Source: Bidens hawaiensis
Taxonomy: Eukaryota; Streptophyta; Magnoliopsida; Asterales; Asteraceae
Assembly (NCBI GenBank): GCA_021521415.1
Contig: JAIQDT010000234.1
Location: forward strand, 2,217,304 to 2,281,303
DNA: 64,000 bases
Direction: 5' to 3'
This document shows positions 32,423-46,252 of the stretch, piece by piece. The notes below the pieces were generated by a model. That model worked only from the letters and a program-made list of their open reading frames with translations, ran no database searches and was not told the DNA's origin. The first letter of the stretch is position 1. Each line of letters begins with the position of its first letter. Both the position numbers and the translations under genes were made by a program.

Positions 32423-34522
32423 TCAAATTGCATCGTGTCCACGGGACGTCTTAGGGAGATGTGTCACAAAATCCATCGTGATTTGCTCCCATTTCCATTC
32501 GGGAATTTCCGGTTGTTGTAACATCCCCGAGGGTTTCTGGTGCTCCGCCTTAACCCTCGCACACGTCGTACACTTGCCAACGTATGTGGCTATATCCTTT
32601 TTCATACCCGGCCACCAGTAGAACTCCTTCACATCCTTGTACATCTTATCCGATCCCGGATGTATGGAATATTTCGATTTATGCGCTTCGTCCATGATTA
32701 GTTCTCGAAGGTCATGGAGGGTCGAGATCCAAATCCGATTTTTGAAATAGAGAATTTCGTCCACGCGCTGTTCGAAATTCTTCTCGTTACCGTAAAGTCC
32801 CTCTTTTTCCAATTGTTCATCTTTCAACGCTTCGCGTTGAGCGACTCGAACCAGGTCCGAAAGGTTCGACTGGACTATCATTTCCAGTGCTCGCACTCGC
32901 AATGGCTTAACCCGATCCTTCCTACTCAAGGCATTGGCTACGACGTTAGCCTTGCCGGGGTGATAACGGATGTCACAGTCATAGTCGCTTAACAACTCGA
33001 CCCATCTTCGTTGCCTCATATTCAGTTCTTTCTGATCGAATATGTGTTGCAAACTTTTATGATCGGTGAAGATGGTGCACTTTGTACCGTAGAGATAATG
33101 TCTCCAGATTTTCAGTGCGAAGATAACTGCTCCCAGTTCTAAGTCATGAGTAGTGTAATTTTTCTCGTGTATTTTTAACTGTCGAGAAGCATAGGCTATA
33201 ACCTTATTAATTTGCATCAACACGCATCCTAACCCTCTCCGGGATGCGTCACAATACACGACAAAGCCATCGTCTCCGTCGGGGAGACTTAAGATCGGAG
33301 CTTGGCACAATCTTTGTTTTAGCGTTTGAAACGCCGTTTCCTGCTCTTCACCCCATTCATACTTTCGATCTTTTTGGGTCAGAAGGGTTAAAGGTTGGGC
33401 GATGCTGGAAAAGTTCTCTATAAATCGACGATAATATCCAGCTAAGCCTAAGAATTGGCGGATTTCCTTTGGCGATATAGGCGTTTGCCAATTCTTAACT
33501 GCTTCAACCTTACTTGGATCAACGTGTATCCCTTGATGGTTTATAACGTGACCAAGGAATTGCAATTCTTGTAACCAGAAGTTACACTTGGAGAATTTTG
33601 CATACAACTTCTCCTGATTTAGAAGCTCTAAAATTAATCTTAAGTGTTGCTCGTGCTCTTCTTTACTCTTCGAGTATATCAAAATATCGTCAATAAACAC
33701 GATGATGAATTTATCGAGGTAGGGTTTACAGACTCGATTCATGAGATCCATGAACACTGCTGGCGCATTTGTTAGCCCGAAAGGCATAACTAAGAACTCG
33801 TAATGGCCGTAGCGAGTCCGGAATGCGGTTTTTGGGATATCCTCCTCCTGAATTCTAACCTGATGGTATCCCGATCTAAGATCAATTTTTGAGAAATAGC
33901 TCGCACCTTGCAGTTGGTCGAACAGGTCATCAATTCGGGGGAGAGGATACCTATTTTTGATTGTCAACTTGTTCAATTCCCTGTAATCAATGCACATTCT
34001 AAGGCTCCCGTCCTTCTTTTTCACGAAAAGTACAGGTGCACCCCACGGGGAATAACTGGGACGTATAAATCCTTTATCCAACAATTCTTGCAACTGGTTG
34101 GATAATTCTTGCATCTCGGATGGTGCAAGTCGGTAGGGTGCCTTAGCAACAGGGCCAGCTTGAGGTAATAGATCGATTCTGAATTCGACCTGTCGGGTTG
34201 GCGGTAATCCAGGAAGTTCTTCTGGGAAGACTTGTGGAAATTCGCGTACCACTGGAATATCATCCACCCGTTTCTCCTCAGAATCAGTGGCCGTCAAGCT
34301 TGCTAGATACGCCACGCATCCTTGGCGTATGTATTTTAACACCTTGAGGTGGGATATAAATGGTATCATGGTGCCTGACTTTTCTCCTTGCACTAATATC
34401 TCTTCGTCATCCGACACCCGGATCTTGACGATTTTCTTTTCACAGTTTATTTCTACTTTGTTGCGTGCTAACCAATCCATTCCCACTATCACGTCAAAAC
34501 TACCCAATTCTACCGGTAACAA
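32423..34522 (-). pseudogene. pol: Unit 2 protease end-RT-RNase H-integrase N-terminus
   Basis: A 699-residue open segment in the same frame as gag-protease, from which it is split by a TGA at 34561-34559. Protease C-terminus about 1-30; RT about 100-295 with catalytic Asp in SKIDL (214) and FIDD (278-279); RNase H about 418-535 with Asp 425, Glu 462 and Asp 487. The fourth position, usually Asp in ADALSR, is Asn 530. The integrase zinc domain has His 614, His 621, Cys 651 and Cys 654, and the first catalytic Asp is at 684. The segment ends at a TGA replacing the usual Trp. Private residues: NWQTPIS and DKFIIVF. Its RT is otherwise full-length. Confidence 0.9.
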
Positions 34523-34558
34523 GTCAATCGGAAGGGATTGATCGTTCAGAATAAAAGG

Positions 34559-36121
34559 TCAATTCCGAACTATTCGATTAACTATCATGGTTTTACCGTT
34601 AGCGACTTCTACGGTATAAGGTTCTATGGTCTCACCAATTGGAAGGTTTGCTATCAACAGGAATTTAACGGAAACAAAACTCCTATCGGCGCCTGTATCA
34701 AATAATACAGAAGCGTAATGATCAGAGACGAGGAATGTACCTGTCACTACACTGGGGTCCTGGCGTGCTTCGTTCGCCCCCATCACGAATGCTCGGCCTC
34801 GCGCCGGATTGGACGACGATGCCTGACCCGTGGGTTGCCTCCCGTTTCCTCCCTGGTTCAGTTTCGGACAGTGTCTTTTGAAGTGATCCGTGCTGCCGCA
34901 TTCATAGCAAGCACGGCTGGTGGTCACCATTTGGTTTCCTTGCGGGTTTTGTTGTCGGGCTGGTTGGGTCTTAAATGGCTGCGCACGGATAGGTTGCGGT
35001 TGTCGGTTCAGGTTGTTCAGGTTTGTCCTACAACTTGGTGCGTAGTGCCCAATCCTGCCACACCGGTGGCACACCACCTCTTTGCACACGCCACCATGGT
35101 GGTAACCGCATTTCCCACACCTAGGAAACGTTCCCTTCTGCGGTTCTTGTCTTCCGCCTGAACTAGTCATGGCGTAGTTTTGGGCAGTGGGCCTAGCACG
35201 TTTATTTTGCTGCTTTTCCTGGATCCTATGGTCATGTGTACCCCGCTTTCCCCCAGCGTATTCTCCTGCCACCTTCAGTGAACCGCTCCTTACGAAATCA
35301 TATGTGACGATACCAGCCTGCGTCACCGCACCCTCATACGTCTGGTGTCCCCCAGAATTGACTATACTCCTTACAACGGGAGTTAGCCCCCAAATATAAC
35401 GCTCAACCCTCTTCGACTCTGGGATGACCAGCCATGGCACTAATCGCGACAAGTCATTAAACCGGTTCGTATAACCCAAATGGTCTGCCCCCTGCATCTC
35501 CAGGTTCCACAATTCATTTTCTAGTTTCTGCAATTCGTTTTTCAGGCAGAAATGCCCCAGTACAAGAGCCTTAAGCTCTGTCCAGGTCATGCGGTTTGTC
35601 GCCGCCTGACCCCGGGTCTGCACTATTGTGTTCCACCATGTCAAGGCATGGTCCGTGAATGTGCAGGTGGCGTACTTTACAACACAGTCCTCGGGGCAGT
35701 TGCTGATGTTCACAACTGATTCTATTTTCTCGATCCACTTAACCAACCCATTTGGTCCTTCAGACCCGCTAAACTCAAGAGGTTTGCACAACATAAAGTC
35801 TTTGATCGAACATCCCCTGGATGCATGAATCGGTTCAGTACGGTTCGTCTCTACAGTTGGTATAGGGCCATTACTGTCCGTAACGACCACTCTAGGCGGT
35901 GCGTCATTACTCGGAATCGTGTTATCATTCTGTGGAGGATTAACATTTTGTTCCCCGTCATTATTGGTGGTCGTTTGATTGCTCGGAGGGGTTGGATTGG
36001 TCGAATTATTAATACTGGCGGCGATGCGCGATACTATATCCGGTATCGCCGCCTCCAACTGTTGAGCAATCAAACGGCTCACATCTACTTCCGACATTTG
36101 AGCTGATCGTTTTGGTGCCAT
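34559..36121 (-). pseudogene. gag: Unit 2 gag-protease
   Basis: 520 residues from MAPKRS at 36121. Capsid-type domain with CKPLEFSGSEGPNGLVKWIE and YTNRFNDLSRLVP, two CCHC knuckles and protease motif FDTGA, ending IVRN at TGA 34561-34559. In intact relatives the frame normally runs on into RT, so the TGA looks like damage, although leaky readthrough cannot be excluded. Preceded by the acceptor-like GATGTGTAG. Confidence 0.88.
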
Positions 36122-36491
36122 TCTACACATCATCAGAAAATACATATAATTAATACAAGTTTCAATCATAAAACACAACAAACATTCCATTCATTATCAA
36201 ACATTAGTACATATTACATCCATGTCAGTTCACATACTTTTCCTGTCATCATTACATAAGTTAAGTTTTCCTACATGGGGCCTATGTCGGCATCATCTCG
36301 ACATAACCCACAATGGGTCAGTGCTTGAATGATACCCAAAAGTATCTATAACGATATACCCCAAAAGAGACCCCCCTAAGGGCCAGTGGTTGTATTATAA
36401 CAACCCAAGATTCACTCTATGTTAGCATCACCACTAACTGCTTACACAGAGTATCAAAAAGCGGTTCCTGTTTACTCCCATCCTAACACAA

Positions 36492-37091
36492 CTAAACACG
36501 GTGGTATACCAACCCCACCAAAACAGCCACCAACACCACCATCACAGCCAGCATAACCCGGATCCGCGTCTCCATCCGGCCGATCATCCACTGGGAGTAT
36601 GAGCACTCCCTCTTCAACTGCGAAATCGCATACTGGTGGTCCAGTATGCAGTCCCCCAAGTACATCCGCCTCTGTACTCCCACTGTCAAGGCGGCGGAGT
36701 GCTCATTCACCTGCTCGGTGAGCACTCGCAGCCATGTCGCCGCATCCCTTTCCTGCCTAGGGAGGCCCCACACGGGTGGAGTCACAGGCTCGGGCTGGGA
36801 GCGGGAGGACTCGCCCATGCGGGTAGCAGGTCTGGGTGGGGGCGAGGTAGGTGGGACATGTGGGACACTGATTCGCGCCGTGAGGCGGGGTCCGAATCCG
36901 GGCGGGACAGGGATGGCCTGTGGTGCGGGCGGGGTAGGGGATCTGGCAATCCTGACTGGGGAGGACTGGCCAGAGCTCCTACGACTAGCCTCGCTAGGCT
37001 CAGAGCTGGATGATACGCGTATGCTCCCAGAGTTCCCGGAGCTGACTTCCTCCGGGTCCTCCTCCATCGACAAACTAGGAGTTCTCGACAT
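36492..37091 (-). CDS. Unit 2 upstream accessory ORF, 199 aa
   Basis: Same layout as in unit 1: Ser/Pro-rich N-terminal half, helix-like middle part, C-terminal membrane segment with a three-residue tail. Intact. Has Ala in VRIARSP, like unit 1, and VPPTS, like units 3 and 4. Unknown family. Confidence 0.7.
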   Translation of the reverse strand: MSRTPSLSMEEDPEEVSSGNSGSIRVSSSSEPSEASRRSSGQSSPVRIARSPTPPAPQAIPVPPGFGPRLTARISVPHVPPTSPPPRPATRMGESSRSQPEPVTPPVWGLPRQERDAATWLRVLTEQVNEHSAALTVGVQRRMYLGDCILDHQYAISQLKRECSYSQWMIGRMETRIRVMLAVMVVLVAVLVGLVYHRV

Positions 37092-37438
37092 TCTTTCCTG
37101 CACACAAGTTAACAAACATGTAGTTCTTTCCATAGTGTAAATCAAAATCAAATTAACATGCACTTACTTGTACAACTTGTCCACATAACTATATTATCAT
37201 ATATTTGCACATATGTTGCCAATTTTACCTATTAAAGTCCCCCGTGACTTCCCCTGAATTCCCTCTTGCGGACAAGTCTGTTATTATGTTCCGGACCATA
37301 ATAACTCACTTGTCCATCCAAGTTCATCCAGACCATGTCACAATAAATTATTAGTTGATATTCAGATCCTATAACACTTGAGCTACTGGTTATATTTTAG
37401 GTATCTTTTAAAGACATCCTAATTCTTTATAACCAATG

Positions 37439-37450
37439 GCTCTGATACCA
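37439..37450 (-). promoter_or_regulatory. Primer-binding site, unit 2
   Basis: TGGTATCAGAGC, five bases from the LTR end. Confidence 0.9.
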
Positions 37451-37455
37451 AGTTC

Positions 37456-40400
37456 TGTAACACCCCGTAACCACAGCGGAAACGTAAACGGGATGCAACA
37501 GACACATCTGATATCAACAGCATTGCTTATAAAGAAAACACCACTACAATAATTTAAACGTATTACATTGTTCCGAGTTTCGTTACCGACTAGGCGTTAT
37601 CACATAAGTTTTACCAATAGTATGTTAACATGTTTAATACAAAATATAGACCCTTAAGCTTCCACAAAATAGCACACATCATCAAGCACGTATCACTCAT
37701 TCCAATTTGGGTGTACCTAGAAAGCATGTAAAGAAAACGGGTCAACTACGAATAGTTGGTGAGTTTCACTAATTTAAATAAATCATGACAAATCATTATA
37801 ATAATCATAAATCAATGATGTAATTATGCTGAGCCTACAAGTGAAAACTCTGTTAACCCAGAAACACATTTAATAACCTCTGGGGACACTGTTAACCCAG
37901 AAACACATTTAATAACCTCTGGGGACACTGTTAACCCAGAAATACATTTAATAGCCTCTGGGGACACTGTTAACCCAGAAATACATTTAATAACCTCTGG
38001 GGACACTGTTAACCCAGAACACTGTTTCGGGCCTTACAATATTAGCAACTCAGACAATTACCATCATAATACATTACCGTACGATTCCCGTACAATAAAC
38101 ATTATATAAATACATTCATTTCCATGCGATCGGCATGTACTTAAACACTTTGATAAAAACATGCCTTCCGCCCCGGGAAAATATTTAAAACAGTTCAATA
38201 AAAAGGGGCTCGTGAAACTCACCTTTTTGTGAGCAAAGATGTAATACTGTGCACAGCTACCGGTCCGGATCTGTAATACGATTCCTAAGTCGTTACTACA
38301 CAATTTCTATTAATATAACTTAAATTCGTGTTAACCGGTACGTCTGGGGACACTGTTAACCCAGTACCGTACACGATCCGGGGACAATGTTAACCCCGAA
38401 ACGCTTCTCAGGACTTAGATTGTGATATCACTTAGAGTTCTTTAGTCAAAATTACCATTAGTTTGTTTTCTCGTTTTGCGTGCCTAGCACGGTTAACCGT
38501 CTTTATGTTTTCAAAAAATGAGTTTGGTCACATACGACCCGAAAATAGTTATTACTGATATTTTAATTAAAGTGGTGAAATTAGAGCTCGGTTTAGACAC
38601 CCCGTTTGGCCGCGGGGCCCGTTTCCGTCTTTAGTATACCGGAAACTGCTAAATCGGGTAAAATTACCCAAATCATCCGAACTACTTTCGGATGATTTAT
38701 TTTTACATGATTAACTTAGTTTCATGAAAATAGTCCATTTTTAGGGTTTTTATACACCAGTCAGCTCGCTTAGGCGAACTTTGCCGGTTTACGCGTTTTA
38801 AGCTTTAAAAGTTTGTTTTTATGTTCTGTTTAGCACAAATAATTATCCGTTTAGTCTCGGATCTTGAAATTTTGCACAAATCAGTTTTTGACAGTAAGGA
38901 ATTTTATAAAAATATTTCCAGAATTAATTTTTATATTTAACATTTATTTATCTATTTTAAAACGTCATTTAAACACCAAATATGTCGAAAATAACAAACG
39001 ACCTTAGAAAAATCCCAAATTTTTCTGGGATGACTCCTGCCATCCACATAGTTCCCAGTAATTTTTACAGAACCAAAAACTCATTTTTCATGTCATTTTC
39101 ACCAAAACCGAGCTAGAAAACCCTAGATCTCGTTTTACCGAAAAGCCTACTTAGACTTCTCCACTGGACCTGAAATTTTGTGTGTGACTTTTATATGTTA
39201 TAAAAAGCTTATCTGAATGTTTCCAGAATTTTTCATGATGTTTAGCTATTTTTCACCATTTTTAGCCAAAACCGAGCATTAAATTCACCAAATATTCATC
39301 CTTTATCCAAAATTACCAAAATTTCACAGATCTCATATTTTCATGTGTAGATCATCTCTGTGAAATTTCATGACCCAACTCTAAGTCTACCACAATCTGT
39401 CCAAATCACACAAATCATACGAAAAACCGAACTACCTTGTGTTTCTAGCTTTAGATCGCAAAGATCTTGCTTTCTAGCATTTGCTAGCAACTAGATATAA
39501 CACCTACAAGCACAATAACACCACACCAAGCAAGTTATACCCACAATCAAGCCATTCCTTTCATGGTTTCGGTTAAGACATCAAAACAAAGATTTTAACC
39601 GTAAAAATTCGTTTTTAACTCTTTTAACTCCTTTCTTGGACCAAGATCCCTTGTATAACTTGTATACATCACTTGATCATGCAAGAATCGGTTTCATCTC
39701 GGGTTTTCACCCATTTTTCACTTGACACCTCATTTTCTCAAGATTTTGGAATTAAAAACCAAGATTAAACCATAATAACATGTTTATACCTTATGATTCT
39801 TGCTTAAAAACTTGGGTTTTTGGATGAATGTTGAAGAATGTTGAGAGAAATGTGGAGTTGAAGTGTTAAAAAAAGAAAATGATATGTGTGTGTGCACCAT
39901 ATGGACCGATCGGTCCTTGTATGGTGTGGGGTGGGGCCCACATCTCAAACCTTGGCCACACATTTGGATTGTGTAATCCGGATAATGTTGTGGATAATCT
40001 GGTTCAGTTCGTTTTTCGGTTAAACACATAATTCGGCTTAAAACGAGGCTAAAAAGGTCGTTTTTTGGCTTAAAAATAAAATTTATATAAAACCGATTTA
40101 AAAACTTTAAAAACTTAAACCATGACATTTATTGACTCAACACATCATATTGTCGGTCATTGTGCATCTTTTTCGGCTTGATCGATCTTCTCTTGCTTGG
40201 TTTGTTGTTAAAGGTTTCGTTTATCGTACCGACGTACCAATAAATCGAAATCCTTTTTCTGTGCTATAATTCACTTATCCCGTAGCCTTAATACTTCGTA
40301 AACCTTACTAAATATCATATATTTCGTCTATAATGTAATCCCCGATTCGATCGGGTTTCAATAATCGTTCATCGGTTAATCGTAATTCCAATACGACTAG

Positions 40401-40539
40401 CTGTACATTCGAGTATAATTCATACTTGTGAATCTTATATACTCGTATAAACACATTATAATTTATATATTCAGTATTAAATAACACATAAATGGTATAT
40501 TCCGGCTAGGGTATACCTAAATTTTCCGGAATCGTTACA
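37456..40539 (-). repeat. LTR 3 of the array (3,084 bp)
   Basis: Shared by units 2 and 3. Has CTTGACACC in common with LTR 4 (the others read CTTGAAACC), and private changes such as CCACTGGACC near 39162 and TATACCTAAATT near 40511. Confidence 0.95.
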
Positions 40540-40550
40540 TTCTCCCCCCG
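40540..40550 (-). other. Polypurine tract, unit 3
   Basis: CGGGGGGAGAA directly before the 3' LTR. Confidence 0.85.
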
Positions 40551-40575
40551 TTATAAAAATTTCGTCCTCGAAATT

Positions 40576-41577
40576 TTACGCGTCAACTACTTCCTTTTGA
40601 GGAAATAGGTGGGGGTATTTCTTCCGAAATTCGTCCTTTCGTTCCCATGTATATTCTGGGCCTCGTTGCGAGTTCCATCTAACTTTGACCAACGAGATCT
40701 TATTGTGTCTAAGTTGCTTGATTTTCCCGTCCACTATTTCTATGGGTTCCTCTACGAAATTAAGCTTATCGTTTAATTGGACACCCTCTAGTGGTAACAC
40801 CGATGTCTCATCCGACAGACACCTTTTCAAGTTCGACACGTGAAACACGTTGTGAACTGCACTTAATTCATCAGGCAGCTCTAATCGGTATGCTACAGGA
40901 CCGATTTTTGCAGTAATGTCGAATGGTCCAATGTATCTAGGGGCTAACTTCCCCGCCTTTCCAAATCTGACTACTCCTTTCCAAGGGGATACTTTCAAAT
41001 ACACTTTATCACCTTTCTCAAATGATAACGGTTTTCTACGGGTATCGGCATAACTCTTCTGCCGATCCCGTGCGGCCTTCAGATTGTTCTTAATTTCAAG
41101 GATTTTGCTGGTCGTTTCCTGGACCAGATCTGATCTAATAACCTGTGTGTCGCCCACTTCAGTCCAGCAGAGTGGTAATCGGTACTTCCGTCCATACAAT
41201 GCTTCGTAAGGTGCTGCCTTTATACTGCTATGGTAACTGTTATTATAGGAAAATTCAACGAGGGGGAGATGTTGATCCCAATTTCCCTTAAAATCCAGTA
41301 CGCATGCACGAAGCAAATCCTCCAGGGTTTGAATGGTCCTCTCAGACTGACCGTCGGTCTGAGGGTGGTAAGCTGTGCTTAGATCGATACGCGTTCCCAG
41401 CGCTTCTTGTACAGCTTGCCAAAGATTGGAGTTGAAATGGCTATCTCGATCGGAGATGATTGAGATGGGTATCCCATGAAGAGACACAATTTCATTTATA
41501 TAAATCTGCGCAAGTCTTTCGGTGTTATAATTATTTCTAATCGGAATAAAATGTGCCGACTTGGTTAGTCGATCCAC
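40576..41577 (-). pseudogene. pol: Unit 3 integrase core and chromodomain
   Basis: Protein identical by eye to the unit 2 segment, including Asp 43, Glu 79 and the chromodomain-like end. Split from upstream pol by the shared TGA at 41586-41584. Confidence 0.88.
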
Positions 41578-41583
41578 GATTAC

Positions 41584-43683
41584 TCAAATTGCATCGTGTC
41601 CACGGGACGTCTTAGGGAGATGTGTCACAAAATCCATCGTGATTTGCTCCCATTTCCATTCGGGAATTTCCGGTTGTTGTAACATCCCCGAGGGTTTCTG
41701 GTGCTCCGCCTTAACCCTCGCACACGTCGTACACTTGCCAACGTATGTGGCTATATCCTTTTTCATACCCGGCCACCAGTAGAACTCCTTCACATCCTTG
41801 TACATCTTATCCGATCCCGGATGTATGGAATATTTCGATTTATGCGCTTCGTCCATGATTAGTTCTCGAAGGTCATGGAGGGTCGAGATCCAAATCCGAT
41901 TTTTGAAATAGAGAATTTCGTCCACGCGCTGTTCGAAATTCTTCTCGTTACCGTAAAGTCCCTCTTTTTCCAATTGTTCATCTTTCAACGCTTCGCGTTG
42001 AGCGACTCGAACCAGGTCCGAAAGGTTCGACTGGACTATCATTTCCAGTGCTCGCACTCGCAATGGCTTAACCCGATCCTTCCTACTCAAGGCATTGGCT
42101 ACGACGTTAGCCTTGCCGGGGTGATAACGGATGTCACAGTCATAGTCGCTTAACAACTCGACCCATCTTCGTTGCCTCATATTCAGTTCTTTCTGATCGA
42201 ATATGTGTTGCAAACTTTTATGATCGGTGAAGATGGTGCACTTTGTACCGTAGAGATAATGTCTCCAGATTTTCAGTGCGAAGATAACTGCTCCCAGTTC
42301 TAAGTCATGAGTAGTGTAATTTTTCTCGTGTATTTTTAACTGTCGAGAAGCATAGGCTATAACCTTATTAATTTGCATCAACACGCATCCTAACCCTCTC
42401 CGGGATGCGTCACAATACACGACAAAGCCATCGTCTCCGTCGGGGAGACTTAAGATCGGAGCTTGGCACAATCTTTGTTTTAGCGTTTGAAACGCCGTTT
42501 CCTGCTCTTCACCCCATTCATACTTTCGATCTTTTTGGGTCAGAAGGGTTAAAGGTTGGGCGATGCTGGAAAAGTTCTCTATAAATCGACGATAATATCC
42601 AGCTAAGCCTAAGAATTGGCGGATTTCCTTTGGCGATATAGGCGCTTGCCAATTCTTAACTGCTTCAACCTTACTTGGATCAACGTGTATCCCTTGATGG
42701 TTTATAACGTGACCAAGGAATTGCAATTCTTGTAACCAGAAGTTACACTTGGAGAATTTTGCATACAACTTCTCCTGATTTAGAAGCTCTAAAATTAATC
42801 TTAAGTGTTGCTCGTGCTCTTCTTTACTCTTCGAGTATATCAAAATATCGTCAATAAACACGATGACGAATTTATCGAGGTAGGGTTTACAGACTCGATT
42901 CAGGAGATCCATGAACACTGCTGGCGCATTTGTTAGCCCGAAAGGCATAACTAAGAACTCGTAATGGCCGTAGCGAGTCCGGAATGCGGTTTTTGGGATA
43001 TCCTCCTCCTGAATTCTAACCTGATGGTATCCCGATCTAAGATCAATTTTTGAGAAATAGCTCGCACCTTGCAGTTGGTCGAACAGGTCATCAATTCGGG
43101 GGAGAGGATACCTATTTTTGATTGTCAACTTGTTCAATTCCCTGTAATCAATGCACATTCTAAGGCTCCCGTCCTTCTTTTTCACGAAAAGTACAGGTGC
43201 ACCCCACGGGGAATAACTGGGACGTATAAATCCTTTATCCAACAATTCTTGCAACTGGTTGGATAATTCTTGCATCTCGGATGGTGCAAGTCGGTAGGGT
43301 GCCTTAGCAACAGGGCCAGCTTGAGGTAATAGATCGATTCTGAATTCGACCTGTCGGGTTGGCGGTAATCCAGGAAGTTCTTCTGGGAAGACTTGTGGAA
43401 ATTCGCGTACCACTGGAATATCATCCACCCGTTTCTCCTCAGAATCAGTGGCCGTCAAGCTTGCTAGATACGCCACGCATCCTTGGCGTATGTATTTTAA
43501 CACCTTGAGGTGGGATATAAATGGTATCATGGTGCCTGACTTTTCTCCTTGCACTAATATCTCTTCGTCATCCGACACCCGGATCTTGACGATTTTCTTT
43601 TCACAGTTTATTTCTACTTTGTTGCGTGCTAACCAATCCATTCCCACTATCACGTCAAAACTACCCAATTCTACCGGTAACAA
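41584..43683 (-). pseudogene. pol: Unit 3 protease end-RT-RNase H-integrase N-terminus
   Basis: 699 residues, same domains as unit 2. Carries the shared TGA codons at both ends and Asn at the fourth RNase H position. Has FMDLLNRV, shared only with unit 4, plus DKFVIVF and NWQAPIS, shared with units 4 and 5. Confidence 0.9.
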
Positions 43684-43719
43684 GTCAATCGGAAGGGATT
43701 GATCGTTCAGAATAAAAGG

Positions 43720-45282
43720 TCAATTCCGAACTATTCGATTAACTATCATGGTTTTACCGTTAGCGACTTCTACGGTATAAGGTTCTATGGTCTCACCAAT
43801 TGGAAGGTTTGCTATCAACAGGAATTTAACGGAAACAAAACTCCTATCGGCGCCTGTATCAAATAATACAGAAGCGTAATGATCAGAGACGAGGAATGTA
43901 CCTGTCACTACACTGGGGTCCTGGCGTGCTTCGTTCGCCCCCATCACGAATGCTCGGCCTCGCGCCGGATTGGACGACGATGCCTGACCCGTGGGTTGCC
44001 TCCCGTTTCCTCCCTGGTTCAGTTTCGGACAGTGTCTTTTGAAGTGATCCGTGCTGCCGCATTCATAGCAAGCACGGCTGGTGGTCACCATTTGGTTTCC
44101 TTGCGGGTTTTGTTGTCGGGCTGGTTGGGTCTTAAATGGCTGCGCACGGATAGGTTGCGGTTGTCGGTTCAGGTTGTTCAGGTTTGTCCTACAACTTGGT
44201 GCGTAGTGCCCAATCCTGCCACACCGGTGGCACACCACCTCTTTGCACACGCCACCATGGTGGTAACCGCATTTCCCACACCTAGGAAACGTTCCCTTCT
44301 GCGGTTCTTGTCTTCCGCCTGAACTAGTCATGGCGTAGTTTTGGGCAGTGGGCCTAGCACGTTTATTTTGCTGCTTTTCCTGGATCCTATGGTCATGTGT
44401 ACCCCGCTTTCCCCCAGCGTATTCTCCTGCCACCTTCAGTGAACCGCTCCTTACGAAATCATATGTGACGATACCAGCCTGCGTCACCGCACCCTCATAC
44501 GTCTGGTGTCCCCCAGAATTGACTATACTCCTTACAACGGGAGTTAGCCCCCAAATATAACGCTCAACCCTCTTCGACTCTGGGATGACCAGCCATGGCA
44601 CTAATCGCGACAAGTCATTAAACCGGTTCGTATAACCCAAATGGTCTGCCCCCTGCATCTCCAGGTTCCACAATTCATTTTCTAGTTTCTGCAATTCGTT
44701 TTTCAGGCAGAAATGCCCCAGTACAAGAGCCTTAAGCTCTGTCCAGGTCATGCGGTTTGTCGCCGCCTGACCCCGGGTCTGCACTATTGTGTTCCACCAT
44801 GTCAAGGCATGGTCCGTGAATGTGCAGGTGGCGTACTTTACAACACAGTCCTCGGGGCAGTTGCTGATGTTCACAACTGATTCTATTTTCTCGATCCACT
44901 TAACCAACCCATTTGGTCCTTCAGACCCGCTAAACTCAAGAGGTTTGCACAACATAAAGTCTTTGATCGAACATCCCCTGGATGCATGAATCGGTTCAGT
45001 ACGGTTCGTCTCTACAGTTGGTATAGGGCCATTACTGTCCGTAACGACCACTCTAGGCGGTGCGTCATTACTCGGAATCGTGTTATCATTCTGTGGAGGA
45101 TTAACATTTTGTTCCCCGTCATTATTGGTGGTCGTTTGATTGCTCGGAGGGGTTGGATTGGTCGAATTATTAATACTGGCGGCGATGCGCGATACTATAT
45201 CCGGTATCGCCGCCTCCAACTGTTGAGCAATCAAACGGCTCACATCTACTTCCGACATTTGAGCTGATCGTTTTGGTGCCAT
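43720..45282 (-). pseudogene. gag: Unit 3 gag-protease
   Basis: 520 residues from MAPKRS, identical by eye to unit 2, with both zinc knuckles and FDTGA. Ends at the shared TGA 43722-43720. Confidence 0.88.
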
Positions 45283-45652
45283 TCTACACATCATCAGAAA
45301 ATACATATAATTAATACAAGTTTCAATCATAAAACACAACAAACATTCCATTCATTATCAAACATTAGTACATATTACATCCATGTCAGTTCACATACTT
45401 TTCCTGTCATCATTACATAAGTTAAGTTTTCCTACATGGGGCCTATGTCGGCATCATCTCGACATAACCCACAATGGGTCAGTGCTTGAATGATACCCAA
45501 AAGTATCTATAACGATATACCCCAAAAGAGACCCCCCTAAGGGCCAGTGGTTGTATTATAACTACCCAAGATTCACTCTATGTTAGCATCACCACTAACT
45601 GCTTACACAGAGTATCAAAAAGCGGTTCCTGTTTACTCCCATCCTAACACAA

Positions 45653-46252
45653 CTAAACACGGTGGTATACCAACCCCACCAAAACAGCCACCAACACCAC
45701 CATCACAGCCAGCATAACCCGGATCCGCGTCTCCATCCGGCCGATCATCCACTGGGAGTATGAGCACTCCCTCTTCAACTGCGAAATCGCATACTGGTGG
45801 TCCAGTATGCAGTCCCCCAAGTACATCCGCCTCTGTACTCCCACTGTCAAGGCGGCGGAGTGCTCATTCACCTGCTCGGTGAGCACTCGCAGCCATGTCG
45901 CCGCATCCCTTTCCTGCCTAGGGAGGCCCCACACGGGTGGAGTCACAGGCTCGGGCTGGGAGCGGGAGGACTCGCCCATGCGGGTAGCAGGTCTGGGTGG
46001 GGGCGAGGTAGGTGGGACATGTGGGACACTGATTCGCGCCGTGAGGCGGGGTCCGAATCCGGGCGGGACAGGGATGGCCTGTGGTGCGGGCGGGGTAGGG
46101 GATCTGGTAATCCTGACTGGGGAGGACTGGCCAGAGCTCCTACGACTAGCCTCGCTAGGCTCAGAGCTGGATGATACGCGTATGCTCCCAGAGTTCCCGG
46201 AGCTGACTTCCTCCGGGTCCTCCTCCATCGACAAACTAGGAGTTCTCGACAT
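45653..46252 (-). CDS. Unit 3 upstream accessory ORF, 199 aa
   Basis: Intact copy of the unknown membrane-segment ORF. Thr in VRITRSP, shared with unit 4; units 1 and 2 have Ala there. Confidence 0.7.
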   Translation of the reverse strand: MSRTPSLSMEEDPEEVSSGNSGSIRVSSSSEPSEASRRSSGQSSPVRITRSPTPPAPQAIPVPPGFGPRLTARISVPHVPPTSPPPRPATRMGESSRSQPEPVTPPVWGLPRQERDAATWLRVLTEQVNEHSAALTVGVQRRMYLGDCILDHQYAISQLKRECSYSQWMIGRMETRIRVMLAVMVVLVAVLVGLVYHRV

